Positions 25,690 through 36,834 are shown, numbered from the stretch's first letter. The stretch is DNA of 64,000 nucleotides from Streptomyces sp. SCSIO 75703 (GCF_036607905.1 NZ_CP144555.1:2728001-2792000), one strand, 5' to 3'. The notes: generated by a model from the sequence alone, not told the origin. Made by a program: numbers and translations.

Positions 25690-28137
25690 TCAGCGGGTGA
25701 ACCGGTAGCCGGCCGACGCCTGTTCGTAGACCCGGGTCACCTCGTCGCGCTCCGCCTCCGGACCGCGCACCTGGACGACGTGGTAACGGCCGTCGAGGAG
25801 CAGGGCGGCGTTGCGGACGTAGAGTTCGCCGCCGCCGGAGCCGGTCCAGGTGAACTGGCCCTCCGCCATGGTGCGTCCGCCGACCTCGATGGTCTTCAGC
25901 CCGCCGGAGGTGGCCCAGCTCGAGGCGCGGTAGGGCTCCAGTTCCCGTTCCACGTCGCGCTGGTAGACCATCGGGTCGTCGCCGTACCGGTCGGCGCGGT
26001 CCCTGCCCGGCACGATGATCAGCTCGAAGTCGCCCTTGGCGTAGACGACCTGGCCGCTGCCGTTGCGGGGGGTGCGGGTCCAGCCCTCGGGCACGGGGAC
26101 GGTGAAGCCCTCGGGGTCCTCGCGCAGCGCGAAGCCCTCGGGGGCCCGGGGGGCGGTGGTCTGGGTCTCGGCGGTGCCGGAGGAGGCGGAGGAGCCGGCG
26201 CCGGGCGGGGAGCCGTCCGGGTCCGGTGCGGTGCCGGGGTCGGCGGGGGCCGGGCTCACCTCGCCGACGGTCCCGGTCCGGCCGGTGGTGTCCGGCGCGG
26301 ACTTCGGCATGAAGTACACGGCGTAGGCGACCGCGCCGGCCATCGCCAGCAGGATCAGCACGAGCAGCGTCCGGCCGAGGCTGCGCGGGGAACGGCCCTG
26401 GCGCGGGTCGCGCTTGTGCCGTCCCTGGCGGACGGGGAGCCCGGCCCGGCGCCGGCGCACCAGTTCGCCGCGGCGGCGCACGATGGGCAGGCGGCCGGCG
26501 TCGGCGGGCGGCGCGGAGACGACGTGCAGCCCGGCCTCCGGTTCGGGCGCGGAGCGCACCAGGGAGCGCAGCCAGCCGCTCAGTTCCTCGAAGTCGATGC
26601 GCTCGGTGGGGTCCTGGCGCAGCAGCGACTCCACGACCGGGCGCAGCGGGCCGCACTCCTCGGCGAAGGCCGGGGGTTCGGAGCAGACGATCTGCACCAG
26701 TTCGGCGGTGGCGTCCTCCGGGTAGGGCGCGTGGCCCTGGACGGCGCGGAAGAGCAGGGCGCCGAGCGCCCACAGGTCGGTGGCGGGGCCGATGGGCGCG
26801 GCCAGTTGCCAGTTCTCGTGGACCGGGCCGGCCTGCTCGGGGGCCCAGCGTTCGGTGACCGGGCCGACGACGGCCATCCGGGCCTGCCGGGCCCGCTCGG
26901 CGGCGAGCGCGGTGGCGGGGCCGCGGCGGGCGGGGGCGTGCGCGGCGGGCTCGTCCCACTGTCCGGCGGGCGGGGCGGACGAGGCGGGCGGGGCGGACGA
27001 GGCGGGCGGCACGGGCCCGGCCGCCGGGCCGGGCGGCGCCGGCAGGGCGCGGTCCCCCGCGGGGGACGGGGCCGCCGGGTCGCCGAAGGCGCGGGGCGCG
27101 GCGCCGTGCCAGGAGGCCGTACGGACGCCGTAGGGGTCGGCGATCCGGCCCGGCGGGGCGTCGGGCGCGTCCGGGGCGGCCTCGGGGGCGGGGCGGGAGC
27201 CGGGCAGGGCGGCGTGGCCGTCGCGTGCCTCCTGGACGCGGGCGGCGGCGCGGGCCCCGGCCCGGTAGGCGGCGATGGCCCCGGCCCGCGCGGCCCGGAT
27301 GTCACCGCTGGTGCCGGAGGGCGGGGCGGAGCCGGCGGGGAGGCCGGGGGGCCCGTCGGGCGAGGGCAGCCCCTGGACGTCGCGGGCCTCGATGGCGGCC
27401 CGCCGGGCGGCCTCCGGTCCAGGCTCGCCCGCCCCGAGGGCGGCGGGTCCGGCGGGGGCGGCGGGGAGCGCGCCGGGCCCGGTGTCCGGGGCGCCGGGGC
27501 CGGTGTCGTCGGGGGCGGGGACGGGGTCGTAGCCGCACAGCGTCTCCTCGGCCGCGCCGACGGCGAGGCCGGTGAGCATCACCCGCCCGTCGTCGCAGAC
27601 CAGCACCGTGCGGGCGGTGATGTTGCGGTGGACCCAGCCGTGGGCGTGCAGCACCCGCAGCGCCATGAGGACGTCGGCGGCGACCTCGGCCGCCCGGTAC
27701 GGCGTCAGGGGCTCCTGGGCGAGGAGCGCGGCGAGCGGCCGGGCGGCGACGAGTTCGCTGACGATCCAGAGCGAACCGCCCTCGGCGAACACGTCGAAGA
27801 CCTGGTCGAGCCGCGGGTGGTCGGGGACCGCGGCGGCGGCCTGCGCGGCCTCGACGGCGCGGCGCACCACGGGGTCGGCGGGCCGGCGGGGGTCCGCGCC
27901 GGCGGCCGGCGGCCGCTGGGCGGGACGCCGTGCGCCGCGGGCGGTGAACCCGTCGGGCAGCCCGTCCGCGTCGAGCACCTCCGCCTCGACGACCTCCGGC
28001 AACGGCACCTGACGGACCAGGACCTCCTGCCCGCTGTAGGTGTCGAAGGCGCGGCTCTCGGCGAGTTCGTACTCGTCCGAGGGCGGCAGGGGCAGGCGGT
28101 AGCGGCCGGCGAGTACCCGTCCCGCATAGTCGTCCAC
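25690..28137 (-). CDS. Kinase-family pseudokinase with membrane anchor and PEGW outer domain
   Basis: 815 residues. It has the fold landmarks of the neighbouring kinases (LAGRYRL start, LWIVSELV hinge, WAPEQ at 432-436, PATDLWALGALLFRAVQG at 451-468, membrane helix LVLILLAMAGAVAYAVYF, outer domain GFTVPVPEGWTR), but every catalytic element is gone: no Gly loop, Arg42 in place of the VAVK Lys, HRN (Asn172) for HRD, and GLA (190-192) for DFG. An Ala/Pro-rich insert of about 230 residues sits between the DFG position and the APE motif. It should be inactive as a kinase and may scaffold or regulate kinases 3 and 4. GTG 28137 with GGGGGAGG 5 bases upstream. The frame is intact, so it is not a decayed gene. 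Confidence 0.85.
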   Translation of the reverse strand: MDDYAGRVLAGRYRLPLPPSDEYELAESRAFDTYSGQEVLVRQVPLPEVVEAEVLDADGLPDGFTARGARRPAQRPPAAGADPRRPADPVVRRAVEAAQAAAAVPDHPRLDQVFDVFAEGGSLWIVSELVAARPLAALLAQEPLTPYRAAEVAADVLMALRVLHAHGWVHRNITARTVLVCDDGRVMLTGLAVGAAEETLCGYDPVPAPDDTGPGAPDTGPGALPAAPAGPAALGAGEPGPEAARRAAIEARDVQGLPSPDGPPGLPAGSAPPSGTSGDIRAARAGAIAAYRAGARAAARVQEARDGHAALPGSRPAPEAAPDAPDAPPGRIADPYGVRTASWHGAAPRAFGDPAAPSPAGDRALPAPPGPAAGPVPPASSAPPASSAPPAGQWDEPAAHAPARRGPATALAAERARQARMAVVGPVTERWAPEQAGPVHENWQLAAPIGPATDLWALGALLFRAVQGHAPYPEDATAELVQIVCSEPPAFAEECGPLRPVVESLLRQDPTERIDFEELSGWLRSLVRSAPEPEAGLHVVSAPPADAGRLPIVRRRGELVRRRRAGLPVRQGRHKRDPRQGRSPRSLGRTLLVLILLAMAGAVAYAVYFMPKSAPDTTGRTGTVGEVSPAPADPGTAPDPDGSPPGAGSSASSGTAETQTTAPRAPEGFALREDPEGFTVPVPEGWTRTPRNGSGQVVYAKGDFELIIVPGRDRADRYGDDPMVYQRDVERELEPYRASSWATSGGLKTIEVGGRTMAEGQFTWTGSGGGELYVRNAALLLDGRYHVVQVRGPEAERDEVTRVYEQASAGYRFTR

Positions 28138-28291
28138 GTTGCCTCCCCCGGCAGATCGGCGGTCGATTCCGTTCGCCTCGCGGCCCGTTCCCGCTGCGCA
28201 CGGTCCGCGGCCCTTCACGATACGTGCCGGAGGCAACCCGCAGAGCGGTGATGCGGTATTCCGGTCCGGCCCCCGGCGCCGGCCGGCCGGG

Positions 28292-30235
28292 TCAGTCCTT
28301 GGGCCGGAAGGTCTCGGTGAGGATCTTCCAGGTGTTCACGCGCTGGTCACCGTCCCAGTCGGCGGCCCGGGCGGTGTACATGAGCGCGTACCCGGCCCGG
28401 TCGCCGACGACGAAGCCCCGGTCGATGGTGCGGTAGCCGGTACCGCCCTCGGTGTAGGTGAACTCCCAGTCGGCGGCCTTCCAGCCCCGGTAGTCGACCT
28501 TCTCTATCCGGACCTTGCGGTACTGGGAGCGGACCATGTACCGCTCCTGGTTCTTCCAGTCCGCGACCGGGTCGCCCTTGGGCGTGGTGGTCCAGGCGAC
28601 GAGCAGCTTCTGCCCGTCGGGGCCGGTGAAACGGTCCCCCGCCGAGCCGGTGGAGGCGTACGACCAGCCCTCGGGCAGACCGATGGAGTAGCCCTGGCCG
28701 CCCCGGTGGGTGGCGGCGGCGCCCGCGCCCTCGTCCGCGTCGTCCCCGCCCGCGTCGCCCGCGTCGCCGGCGGCCTCGGAGCCGCCCTGGGCGGCGTCGG
28801 TGTTCCCGTCGCCGTCCCGGGTGCCGCCGGCCGGGGCCGCGGAGCCACCGGTGCGGCCGCCGTCGCCGTCGTCCCGCTTGGTGTCGCCGCCGGCGGTGGC
28901 GGAGGCCGTGGGGCGGCCGTCGGCCCCCTTGCCGCCGCCCTCGTCGTCGCCGCCGAGGGTCAGGGCGAGGACGGTGCCGAGCACGGCGAGCGCCACGACG
29001 ACCGCGATGACGATCAGCGTGCGCCGGGACACCACGTCGGTGAGCGGCGCCCGGCGCACGGGAGGGGCGGGCAGGTCGGGCGGGGGCACGACGGGCCAGC
29101 CCGAACTGCGCCCGCCCGGCGCGGTGGTGCGGGCGCCCGGGAGCGACGGGGAGGCGGCCGGCGCCCCTGCGGAGGGCGCGGCGGGCGGCGCGCTCGCGGA
29201 GGCGGTCGCCGTACGGCCGCCGGTCCGGGCGGCGCCGGAGGCCCCGGCGCCGACGGCGGCGGCCTTGCGCACCGAGCGCAGCGCGCCGCGCAGCCGGTCC
29301 CCGGCCTCCTCGCCGCGCCGTCCGGGCTGGGCGGGCAGCGGCACGACCTTGGTGGCGTCGTCCGGTTCCCGCCCGCCGTCGTCGGGGGCGTGGACGACCT
29401 TGGTGAGCAGGGCACGGGCGCCCTCGTCGTCGAGGCGCAGCGCGGGGTCCTTGGTGAGCAGACCGTAGATGACGTCGCGCAGCGGACCGGCGTTCCTGGG
29501 CTCCTCCAGCGTCTCCGTCATCACCGCGGTGAGCGTGGCGATCGCCGAGCCCTTGTCGTACGGGGGGACGCCCTCGACCGAGGCGTAGAGCAGACCGCCG
29601 AGCGACCACAGGTCGGCGGCGGGGCCGGGCTTGTGGCCGCGCGCCCGCTCCGGGGAGATGTAGGAGGGGGCGCCGACGAGCATGCCGGTGGAGGTGATGG
29701 AGGGGTCGCCCTCGACCTGCGCGATGCCGAAGTCGGTGAGGACGACCCGGCCGTCGTCGGCGATGAGCACGTTGGACGGCTTCACGTCACGGTGCAGGAT
29801 GCCCTCGCGGTGCGCGGAGCGCAGCACGTCCAGGATGGCGAGGCCGACTTCGGCCGCGCGGCGGGGCTCCAGCAGGCCGTCCTCGCGGATGACCTCGGCG
29901 AGGGACTTGCCCTCGACGAGTTCCATCACGATCCAGGGGCGGTCGTCCTCCTCGACCACGTCGAAGACGGTCACGGCGCTGTTGTTGCGGATGCGCGCGA
30001 TCGCCTTGGCCTCGCGCAGCGTCCGCGTGATCAGGCGCCGCTTCTCCTCCTCGTCGATGTTGCCCGGGAACCGCAGCTCTTTGACGGCGACGGTGCGCCC
30101 CAGGGTCTCGTCCTCGGCCCGCCACACCGTCCCCATGCCGCCGCGGCCGAGCACGCCCCCCAGCCGGTACCGCCCGGCGAGGAGACGTGCGCTCTCGTCC
30201 TGACGGGATGTGCCCGCCCGCTCCGCCTCCGACAT
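28292..30235 (-). CDS. Membrane-anchored Ser/Thr protein kinase, kinase 4
   Basis: 647 residues. Kinase domain from residue 20: LGRGGMG, VAVK (Lys52), HRDVKPSN, DFGIAQ, SPERA, PAADLWSLGGLLYASVEG. A long Ala/Pro/Gly-rich linker leads to a membrane helix (TLIVIAVVVALAVLGTVLALTL), then an acidic Gly/Asp-rich stalk and the outer domain beginning YSIGLPEGWSYAS. ATG 30235 with GAGGGG 5 bases upstream. First gene of the five-gene kinase cluster; intergenic gaps of 120-200 bases allow separate promoters. Confidence 0.9.
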   Translation of the reverse strand: MSEAERAGTSRQDESARLLAGRYRLGGVLGRGGMGTVWRAEDETLGRTVAVKELRFPGNIDEEEKRRLITRTLREAKAIARIRNNSAVTVFDVVEEDDRPWIVMELVEGKSLAEVIREDGLLEPRRAAEVGLAILDVLRSAHREGILHRDVKPSNVLIADDGRVVLTDFGIAQVEGDPSITSTGMLVGAPSYISPERARGHKPGPAADLWSLGGLLYASVEGVPPYDKGSAIATLTAVMTETLEEPRNAGPLRDVIYGLLTKDPALRLDDEGARALLTKVVHAPDDGGREPDDATKVVPLPAQPGRRGEEAGDRLRGALRSVRKAAAVGAGASGAARTGGRTATASASAPPAAPSAGAPAASPSLPGARTTAPGGRSSGWPVVPPPDLPAPPVRRAPLTDVVSRRTLIVIAVVVALAVLGTVLALTLGGDDEGGGKGADGRPTASATAGGDTKRDDGDGGRTGGSAAPAGGTRDGDGNTDAAQGGSEAAGDAGDAGGDDADEGAGAAATHRGGQGYSIGLPEGWSYASTGSAGDRFTGPDGQKLLVAWTTTPKGDPVADWKNQERYMVRSQYRKVRIEKVDYRGWKAADWEFTYTEGGTGYRTIDRGFVVGDRAGYALMYTARAADWDGDQRVNTWKILTETFRPKD

Positions 30236-30540
30236 GCGTCCCCTCAAGCAACCCGCCCTGACAGAGCCTTCATTGTCCCTCACCCGACAAGTGCCCGACG
30301 CCCAGGGTGCCCCTCGGGCGGCACTGTGGCGGAGGGTGCCCGGGCGGGTTCCCGAGCGTCACGAGGCGGGGTGGCACAGGGGATTGACCGCACGTCAAGC
30401 GGGCCGGACGAGGACGGACGGGACGGACCGGGCGAGCGGACCGGGCGGGCGGGTCGGGCGGGTACGGGCGGCCGGGGCCGCCCCTCCGGCACCCGGCCCG
30501 CGGGCCTCGCCGGCACCCCCGCCGCCCCCGGTCCGCGGGC
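30236..30540. other. Intergenic region between glpD and kinase 4
   Basis: 305 bases between the end of glpD and the start of kinase 4, both on the minus strand. The half nearest kinase 4 (30240-30300) is AT-richer and should hold its promoter. The rest is GGGC/GGAC-rich with no gene. Confidence 0.4.
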
Positions 30541-32247
30541 TCAGTGCGGCACGATGTCCGGTGCCCCCAGCCGGGCCGCGTCCGCCGTGAGGTCGTCGGG
30601 CTGGAGCTGGGACTCCCGCTCGGCCTCGACGCGCTTCTCGTAGTGGTGGACCTCCCGCTCCAGCCGCTCCGTGTCCCAGCCCAGCACGGGTGCCATCAGC
30701 TCGGCGGCCTCGCGGGCGCTGCGGGTGCCGCGGTCGAAGGTCTCGATGGAGATGCGGGTGCGCCGGGTGAGCACGTCGTCCAGGTGCCGGGCGCCCTCGT
30801 GGGAGGCGGCGTAGACGATCTCGGCGCGCAGGTAGTCGTCGGCGGCGGCCAGCGGTTCGCCGAGCGAGGGGTCGTCGGCGACGAGGTCGAGCACCTCCTC
30901 GGCGAGGGCGCCGTACCGGTGGAGCAGGTGCTCGACGCGCGCCACGTGCAGCCCGGTGCGGGCGGCGATCCGGGCCCGCGCGTTCCACAGGGCCCGGTAC
31001 CCCTCGGCGCCGAGCAGCGGGACGTCCTCGGTGACGCAGTCGGCGACCCGCAGGTCGAGCCCGTGCACGGCGGCGTCCACCGCGTCCTTGGCCATCACCC
31101 GGTACGTCGTGTACTTGCCGCCGGCCACGACGACCAGGCCCGGCACCGGGTGGGCGACGGTGTGCTCGCGCGAGAGCTTGCTGGTGGCGTCCGACTCGCC
31201 CGCCAGCAGGGGGCGCAGCCCCGCGTAGACGCCCTGGACGTCGTCGCGGGTCAGCGGGACCGACAGCACCTCGTTGACGTGGTCGAGGAGGTAGTCGATG
31301 TCGGCGCTGGAGGCGGCGGGGTGAGCCTTGTCCAGGTCCCAGTCGGTGTCGGTGGTGCCGACGATCCAGTGCCGGCCCCAGGGGATGACGAAGAGCACGG
31401 ACGTCTCGGTGCGCAGGATCAGCCCGGTGGCTGAGTGGATGCGGTCCTTGGGCACGACCAGGTGGATGCCCTTGGAGGCGCGCACGTGGAACCGGCCGCG
31501 CTCGCCGACCATGGACTGGGTGTCGTCGGTCCACACCCCGGTCGCGTTGACCACCTGCCGGGCGCGGATCTCGTACTCGCCGCCGGTCTCGACGTCCCGG
31601 ACGCGGGCGCCGACCACCCGTTCGCCCTCGCGGAGGAAGCCGGTGACCTTGGCCCCGTTGGCGACGCGGGCGCCGTAGGAGGCGGCGGTGCGCACCAGCG
31701 TGGCGGTGAAGCGGGCGTCGTCCACCTGGGCGTCGTAGTACTGGAGGGCGCCGACCAGCGCGTCCTTGCGCAGCGCGGGGGCCACCCGCAGGGCGTGCCG
31801 GCGGGTGAGGTGGCGGTGCACGGGCAGGCCCCGGCCGTGCCCGCGGGCCATGGACATGACGTCGTAGAGGGCGACGCCGGAACCGGCGTACAGCCGCTCC
31901 CAGCCCTTGTGCCGCAAGGGGTACAGGAACGGCACCGGCCGCACCAGGTGCGGGGCGATCCGCCCCAGGAGGAGCCCGCGCTCCTTCAGCGCCTCGCGGA
32001 CCAGGGCGAAGTCGAGCATCTCCAGGTACCGCAGCCCGCCGTGGATGAGCTTGCTGGACCTGCTGGAGGTGCCGGAGGCCCAGTCGCGGGCCTCGACCAG
32101 TCCGGTGGAGAGGCCGCGCGTCGCGGCGTCGAGCGCGGTGCCCGATCCGACCACGCCCGCGCCGACCACCAGGACGTCCAGTTCGCGCTCGGCCATGGCC
32201 GCGAGCGACGCGGCCCGCTCGGCCGGCCCCAGTGTCGCTGTCCTCAC
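30541..32247 (-). CDS. glpD: Glycerol-3-phosphate dehydrogenase (aerobic, FAD)
   Basis: Oxidises sn-glycerol 3-phosphate to dihydroxyacetone phosphate, passing electrons to the quinone pool at the membrane. 568 residues, normal for GlpD. FAD site LDVLVVGAGVVGSGTALDAATRG at 23-45; TSSRSSKLIHGGLRYLE substrate/flavin segment; VNATGVWTDD; HLVVPK; C-terminal GlpD domain around VEHLLHRYG. GTG 32247 with GGGAGG 6-8 bases upstream. No glpF or glpK is adjacent, so it stands apart from a glycerol uptake operon. Confidence 0.95.
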   Translation of the reverse strand: MRTATLGPAERAASLAAMAERELDVLVVGAGVVGSGTALDAATRGLSTGLVEARDWASGTSSRSSKLIHGGLRYLEMLDFALVREALKERGLLLGRIAPHLVRPVPFLYPLRHKGWERLYAGSGVALYDVMSMARGHGRGLPVHRHLTRRHALRVAPALRKDALVGALQYYDAQVDDARFTATLVRTAASYGARVANGAKVTGFLREGERVVGARVRDVETGGEYEIRARQVVNATGVWTDDTQSMVGERGRFHVRASKGIHLVVPKDRIHSATGLILRTETSVLFVIPWGRHWIVGTTDTDWDLDKAHPAASSADIDYLLDHVNEVLSVPLTRDDVQGVYAGLRPLLAGESDATSKLSREHTVAHPVPGLVVVAGGKYTTYRVMAKDAVDAAVHGLDLRVADCVTEDVPLLGAEGYRALWNARARIAARTGLHVARVEHLLHRYGALAEEVLDLVADDPSLGEPLAAADDYLRAEIVYAASHEGARHLDDVLTRRTRISIETFDRGTRSAREAAELMAPVLGWDTERLEREVHHYEKRVEAERESQLQPDDLTADAARLGAPDIVPH

Positions 32248-32533
32248 CGCTGCCTCCCGCTGTCAGTCGCCTCGGCCGCGCCCGTCGGAAACGGCCCGCG
32301 TCCCGGTACCCCCGTGGCCAGATTCTTACCGGGATGTCCGTGATCGGCCACCACGCGGGGCCCGCCTGTGGACAACCCTCCCCGGTGAGACGCGTCGACA
32401 CTCGCCGAGACTCGGCCGACCAATCCCACATATCGGTCATATTTACTCCTAGTCTGACGTTGTGCTCGCCCATCCTGTCCACAGGGCTTGCGCACCTGTC
32501 CCCCTTCGGCTACTGGGAAGGACGGCCCACGTC

Positions 32534-33742
32534 ATGCCCGCAGATCTCGCCGTCATCGGACTCGGCCCGTACGGACTGCCCCTGGCCCAGGCCGCCGTCG
32601 CCGCCGGCATCTCCACCGTCGGCCTCACGACCGGCCCGGAGCCCGGCCCCCTCACCCCCGCCGAGGTGCGCCGCATGATGGCGGGGGGCTTCCGTACCGC
32701 GGTCCGCCCGGCCGAGCTGGGCCGGGTGCGCACCGCGGTCATCTGCGCGCCGGCCGCGCCCGGACCGGCCGGCGCCCCGGACCTCGCCCAGGTGGAGGCC
32801 GCCGCGCGCACCCTCGCCGCGCACCTGCGCCCCCACACCACCGTGGTCCTGGAGTCGCCGGTGGAGCCGGGCACGACGGAGGAGTTCCTGCGCCCGATCC
32901 TGGAGAAGGGCTCCCGGCTGCGGGCCGGCCGCGACTTCCACCTCGCCTACTCCCCCAGCCGCGCCGACCCCGGCAACCGCGAGTTCACCCCGGCCAACAC
33001 GCCGAAGGTCATCGGCGGCCTCACCCCGGCCTGCACCGAGTCGGCCGCCGCCTTCTACGGCCGGCTCACCGACCGGGTGGTCCGCGCCCGCGGCACGCGC
33101 GAGGCGGAGACGGTGCAGCTCCTGGAGAGCAACTTCCGCCACGTGAACATCGCCCTGGTCAACGAGATGGCCGTGCTCTGCCACGACCTGGGCGTCGACC
33201 TGTGGGACGTCATCCGCTGCGCGGAGACCAAGCCGTTCGGCTTCCAGGCGTTCCGCCCCGGCCCCGGCGTCGGCGGCCACTCCGCCCCCCAGGACCTGAC
33301 CGGCCGCACCTCACGCGGGCTGCGCCTGGTGGAGCTGGCCCAGCGGGTCAACGACCAGATGCCCCGCTACGTCGTCCAGCGCGCCGCCGCCCTCCTCAAC
33401 GAGCACGGCAAGTCCGCGCGCGGCGCCCGCGTCCTGCTCCTCGGCGTCACCTACAAGGCCGACCTGCCCGACCAGCAGGCCACCCCGGCCCAGGAGATCG
33501 CCACCCGGCTGCGCGAACTGGGCGCCGCCGTCAGCTACCACGACCCGCACATCCCGTCCTGGAGCCTGCCGGGCCACCCGGTCCCGCGCGCCGACTCGCT
33601 CTACGAGGCCGCCGCCGACGCCGACCTCACGATCCTGCTCCAGCAGCACCGCACGTACGACCTCCAGGGCCTGTCGGTGAAGGCCCAGCTCCTGCTGGAC
33701 ACCCGCGGCGCCACCCCCACGGGGGCCGCGCACCGCCTCTGA
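32534..33742 (+). CDS. UDP-glucose/UDP-ManNAc dehydrogenase homologue lacking the catalytic Cys
   Basis: 402 residues covering the whole nucleotide-sugar dehydrogenase fold: N-terminal NAD domain (LAVIGLGPYGLPLA), central SNFRHVNIALVNEMAVLCHD and KPFGFQAFRPGPGVGGHSAP, C-terminal domain (LLLGVTYKADLPDQQATPA). In active relatives the loop reads GGHC or GGSC; here the Cys is Ser (TCC codon), and the Lys of the preceding helix (V-K-L-L-E) is Gln. The glycine motif also departs from GYVGLPLA. It therefore probably lacks normal two-step oxidation. ATG 32534 with GGAAGG about 12 bases upstream. Divergent from glpD, no sugar-biosynthesis neighbours. Confidence 0.8.
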   Translation: MPADLAVIGLGPYGLPLAQAAVAAGISTVGLTTGPEPGPLTPAEVRRMMAGGFRTAVRPAELGRVRTAVICAPAAPGPAGAPDLAQVEAAARTLAAHLRPHTTVVLESPVEPGTTEEFLRPILEKGSRLRAGRDFHLAYSPSRADPGNREFTPANTPKVIGGLTPACTESAAAFYGRLTDRVVRARGTREAETVQLLESNFRHVNIALVNEMAVLCHDLGVDLWDVIRCAETKPFGFQAFRPGPGVGGHSAPQDLTGRTSRGLRLVELAQRVNDQMPRYVVQRAAALLNEHGKSARGARVLLLGVTYKADLPDQQATPAQEIATRLRELGAAVSYHDPHIPSWSLPGHPVPRADSLYEAAADADLTILLQQHRTYDLQGLSVKAQLLLDTRGATPTGAAHRL

Positions 33743-33751
33743 ACGGCACGA

Positions 33752-33780
33752 CGGGCCCGGAGCGTGGCGCTCCGGGCCCG
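33752..33780. terminator. 13-bp hairpin terminator between convergent genes
   Basis: CGGGCCCGGAGCG (33752-33764), loop TGG, exact complement 33768-33780. Lies between the sugar dehydrogenase homologue and guaB3, and can act on both strands. Confidence 0.8.
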
Positions 33781-33801
33781 GTGGCGTACCGCGGGGACGG
33801 G

Positions 33802-34926
33802 TCAGCGGCGGTGGCGGGACTCCGCGACCGTCACCTCGACCCGCTGGAACTCCTTCAGCTCGCTGTAGCCCGTGGTGGCCATGGCGCGGCGCAGGGCGCC
33901 GAAGAAGTTCATCGAACCGTCGGGGGTGTGGGACGGGCCGGTGAGGATCTCCTCGATGGTGCCGACCGTGCCGAGGTCGACCTTCTGGCCGCGCGGCAGC
34001 TCCTCGTTGACGGCCTCCATGCCCCAGTGGTTGCCCCTGCCCGGCGCGTCGCTGGCACGCGCGAGGGGCGAGCCCATCATCACCGAGTCGGCGCCGCAGG
34101 CGATGGCCTTGGGCAGGTCGCCGGACCAGCCCACGCCGCCGTCCGCGATGACGTGCACGTACCGGCCGCCGGACTCGTCCATGTAGTCGCGGCGCGCGGC
34201 GGCCACGTCGGCGACGGCCGTCGCCATCGGGACCTGGATGCCGAGCACGTTGCGGGTGGTGTGCGCGGCGCCGCCGCCGAAGCCGACGAGGACACCGGCC
34301 GCGCCGGTGCGCATCAGGTGCAGGGCGGCCGTGTAGGTGGCGCAGCCGCCGACGATCACCGGGACGTCCAGTTCGTAGATGAACTGCTTCAGGTTGAGCG
34401 GCTCGTGCGAGCCGGAGACGTGCTCGGCGGAGACGGTGGTGCCGCGGATGACGAAGATGTCCACGCCCGCGTCCACCACGGCCTTGGAGAACTGGGCGGT
34501 GCGCTGCGGGGAGAGCGCGGCGGCGGTGACGACGCCGGAGTCGCGCACCTCCTTGAGGCGCCGGCCGATCAGCTCCTCCTGGATCGGTGCGGCGTAGATC
34601 TCCTGGAGACGCCGGGTGGCGGTCGCGGCGTCCAGCTCGGCGATCTCGTCGAGCAACGGCTGCGGGTCCTCGTACCGGGTCCAGAGACCTTCGAGGTTGA
34701 GCACGCCGAGGCCGCCCAGCTCGCCGATGCGGATGGCGGTGGCCGGGGAGACGACCGAGTCCATCGGGGCGGCCAGGAAGGGCAGCTCGAAGCGGTAGGC
34801 GTCGATCTGCCAGGCGATCGAGACCTCCTTCGGGTCCCGGGTACGGCGGCTGGGGACGACGGCGATGTCGTCGAACGCGTATGCCCGGCGGCCGCGCTTG
34901 CCGCGCCCGATCTCGATCTCAGTCAC
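33802..34926 (-). CDS. GuaB3 family IMP dehydrogenase-related protein
   Basis: 374-residue TIM-barrel protein of the IMPDH/GMPR superfamily without CBS domains. AYAFDDIAVVPSRRTRDPKEV opens the barrel; VIVGGCATYTAALHLMRTGA and VIADGGVGWSGDLPKAIACGAD carry phosphate-binding loops. Where true IMPDH has GSICTTR with the catalytic Cys, this protein has IRGTTVSAEHVSG, with no Cys. Cyanobacterial GuaB3 has been reported to act as IMPDH, but in actinobacteria activity is unsettled. GTG 34926 with AGGGAAAGG upstream. 98 bases downstream of guaB, same strand, as in mycobacteria. Confidence 0.88.
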   Translation of the reverse strand: MTEIEIGRGKRGRRAYAFDDIAVVPSRRTRDPKEVSIAWQIDAYRFELPFLAAPMDSVVSPATAIRIGELGGLGVLNLEGLWTRYEDPQPLLDEIAELDAATATRRLQEIYAAPIQEELIGRRLKEVRDSGVVTAAALSPQRTAQFSKAVVDAGVDIFVIRGTTVSAEHVSGSHEPLNLKQFIYELDVPVIVGGCATYTAALHLMRTGAAGVLVGFGGGAAHTTRNVLGIQVPMATAVADVAAARRDYMDESGGRYVHVIADGGVGWSGDLPKAIACGADSVMMGSPLARASDAPGRGNHWGMEAVNEELPRGQKVDLGTVGTIEEILTGPSHTPDGSMNFFGALRRAMATTGYSELKEFQRVEVTVAESRHRR

Positions 34927-35024
34927 GTCTGTGGCCTTTCCCTGTTGCGTGCAGCGTCTTCCAGTATCGCCGACGGGCACGGCGAAGGCGGCCCCGGCTG
35001 CCCCCGGGGCCGCCTCCGGCCGGG

Positions 35025-36834
<1,810 letters not shown>

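Noticed and set aside
20511-28251. Very long plus-strand open frames (up to about 1150 codons) across the kinase cluster
   Set aside because: They lie antisense to kinase genes with clear motifs; open antisense frames are a by-product of high GC at third positions. No ribosome binding site or family motif.
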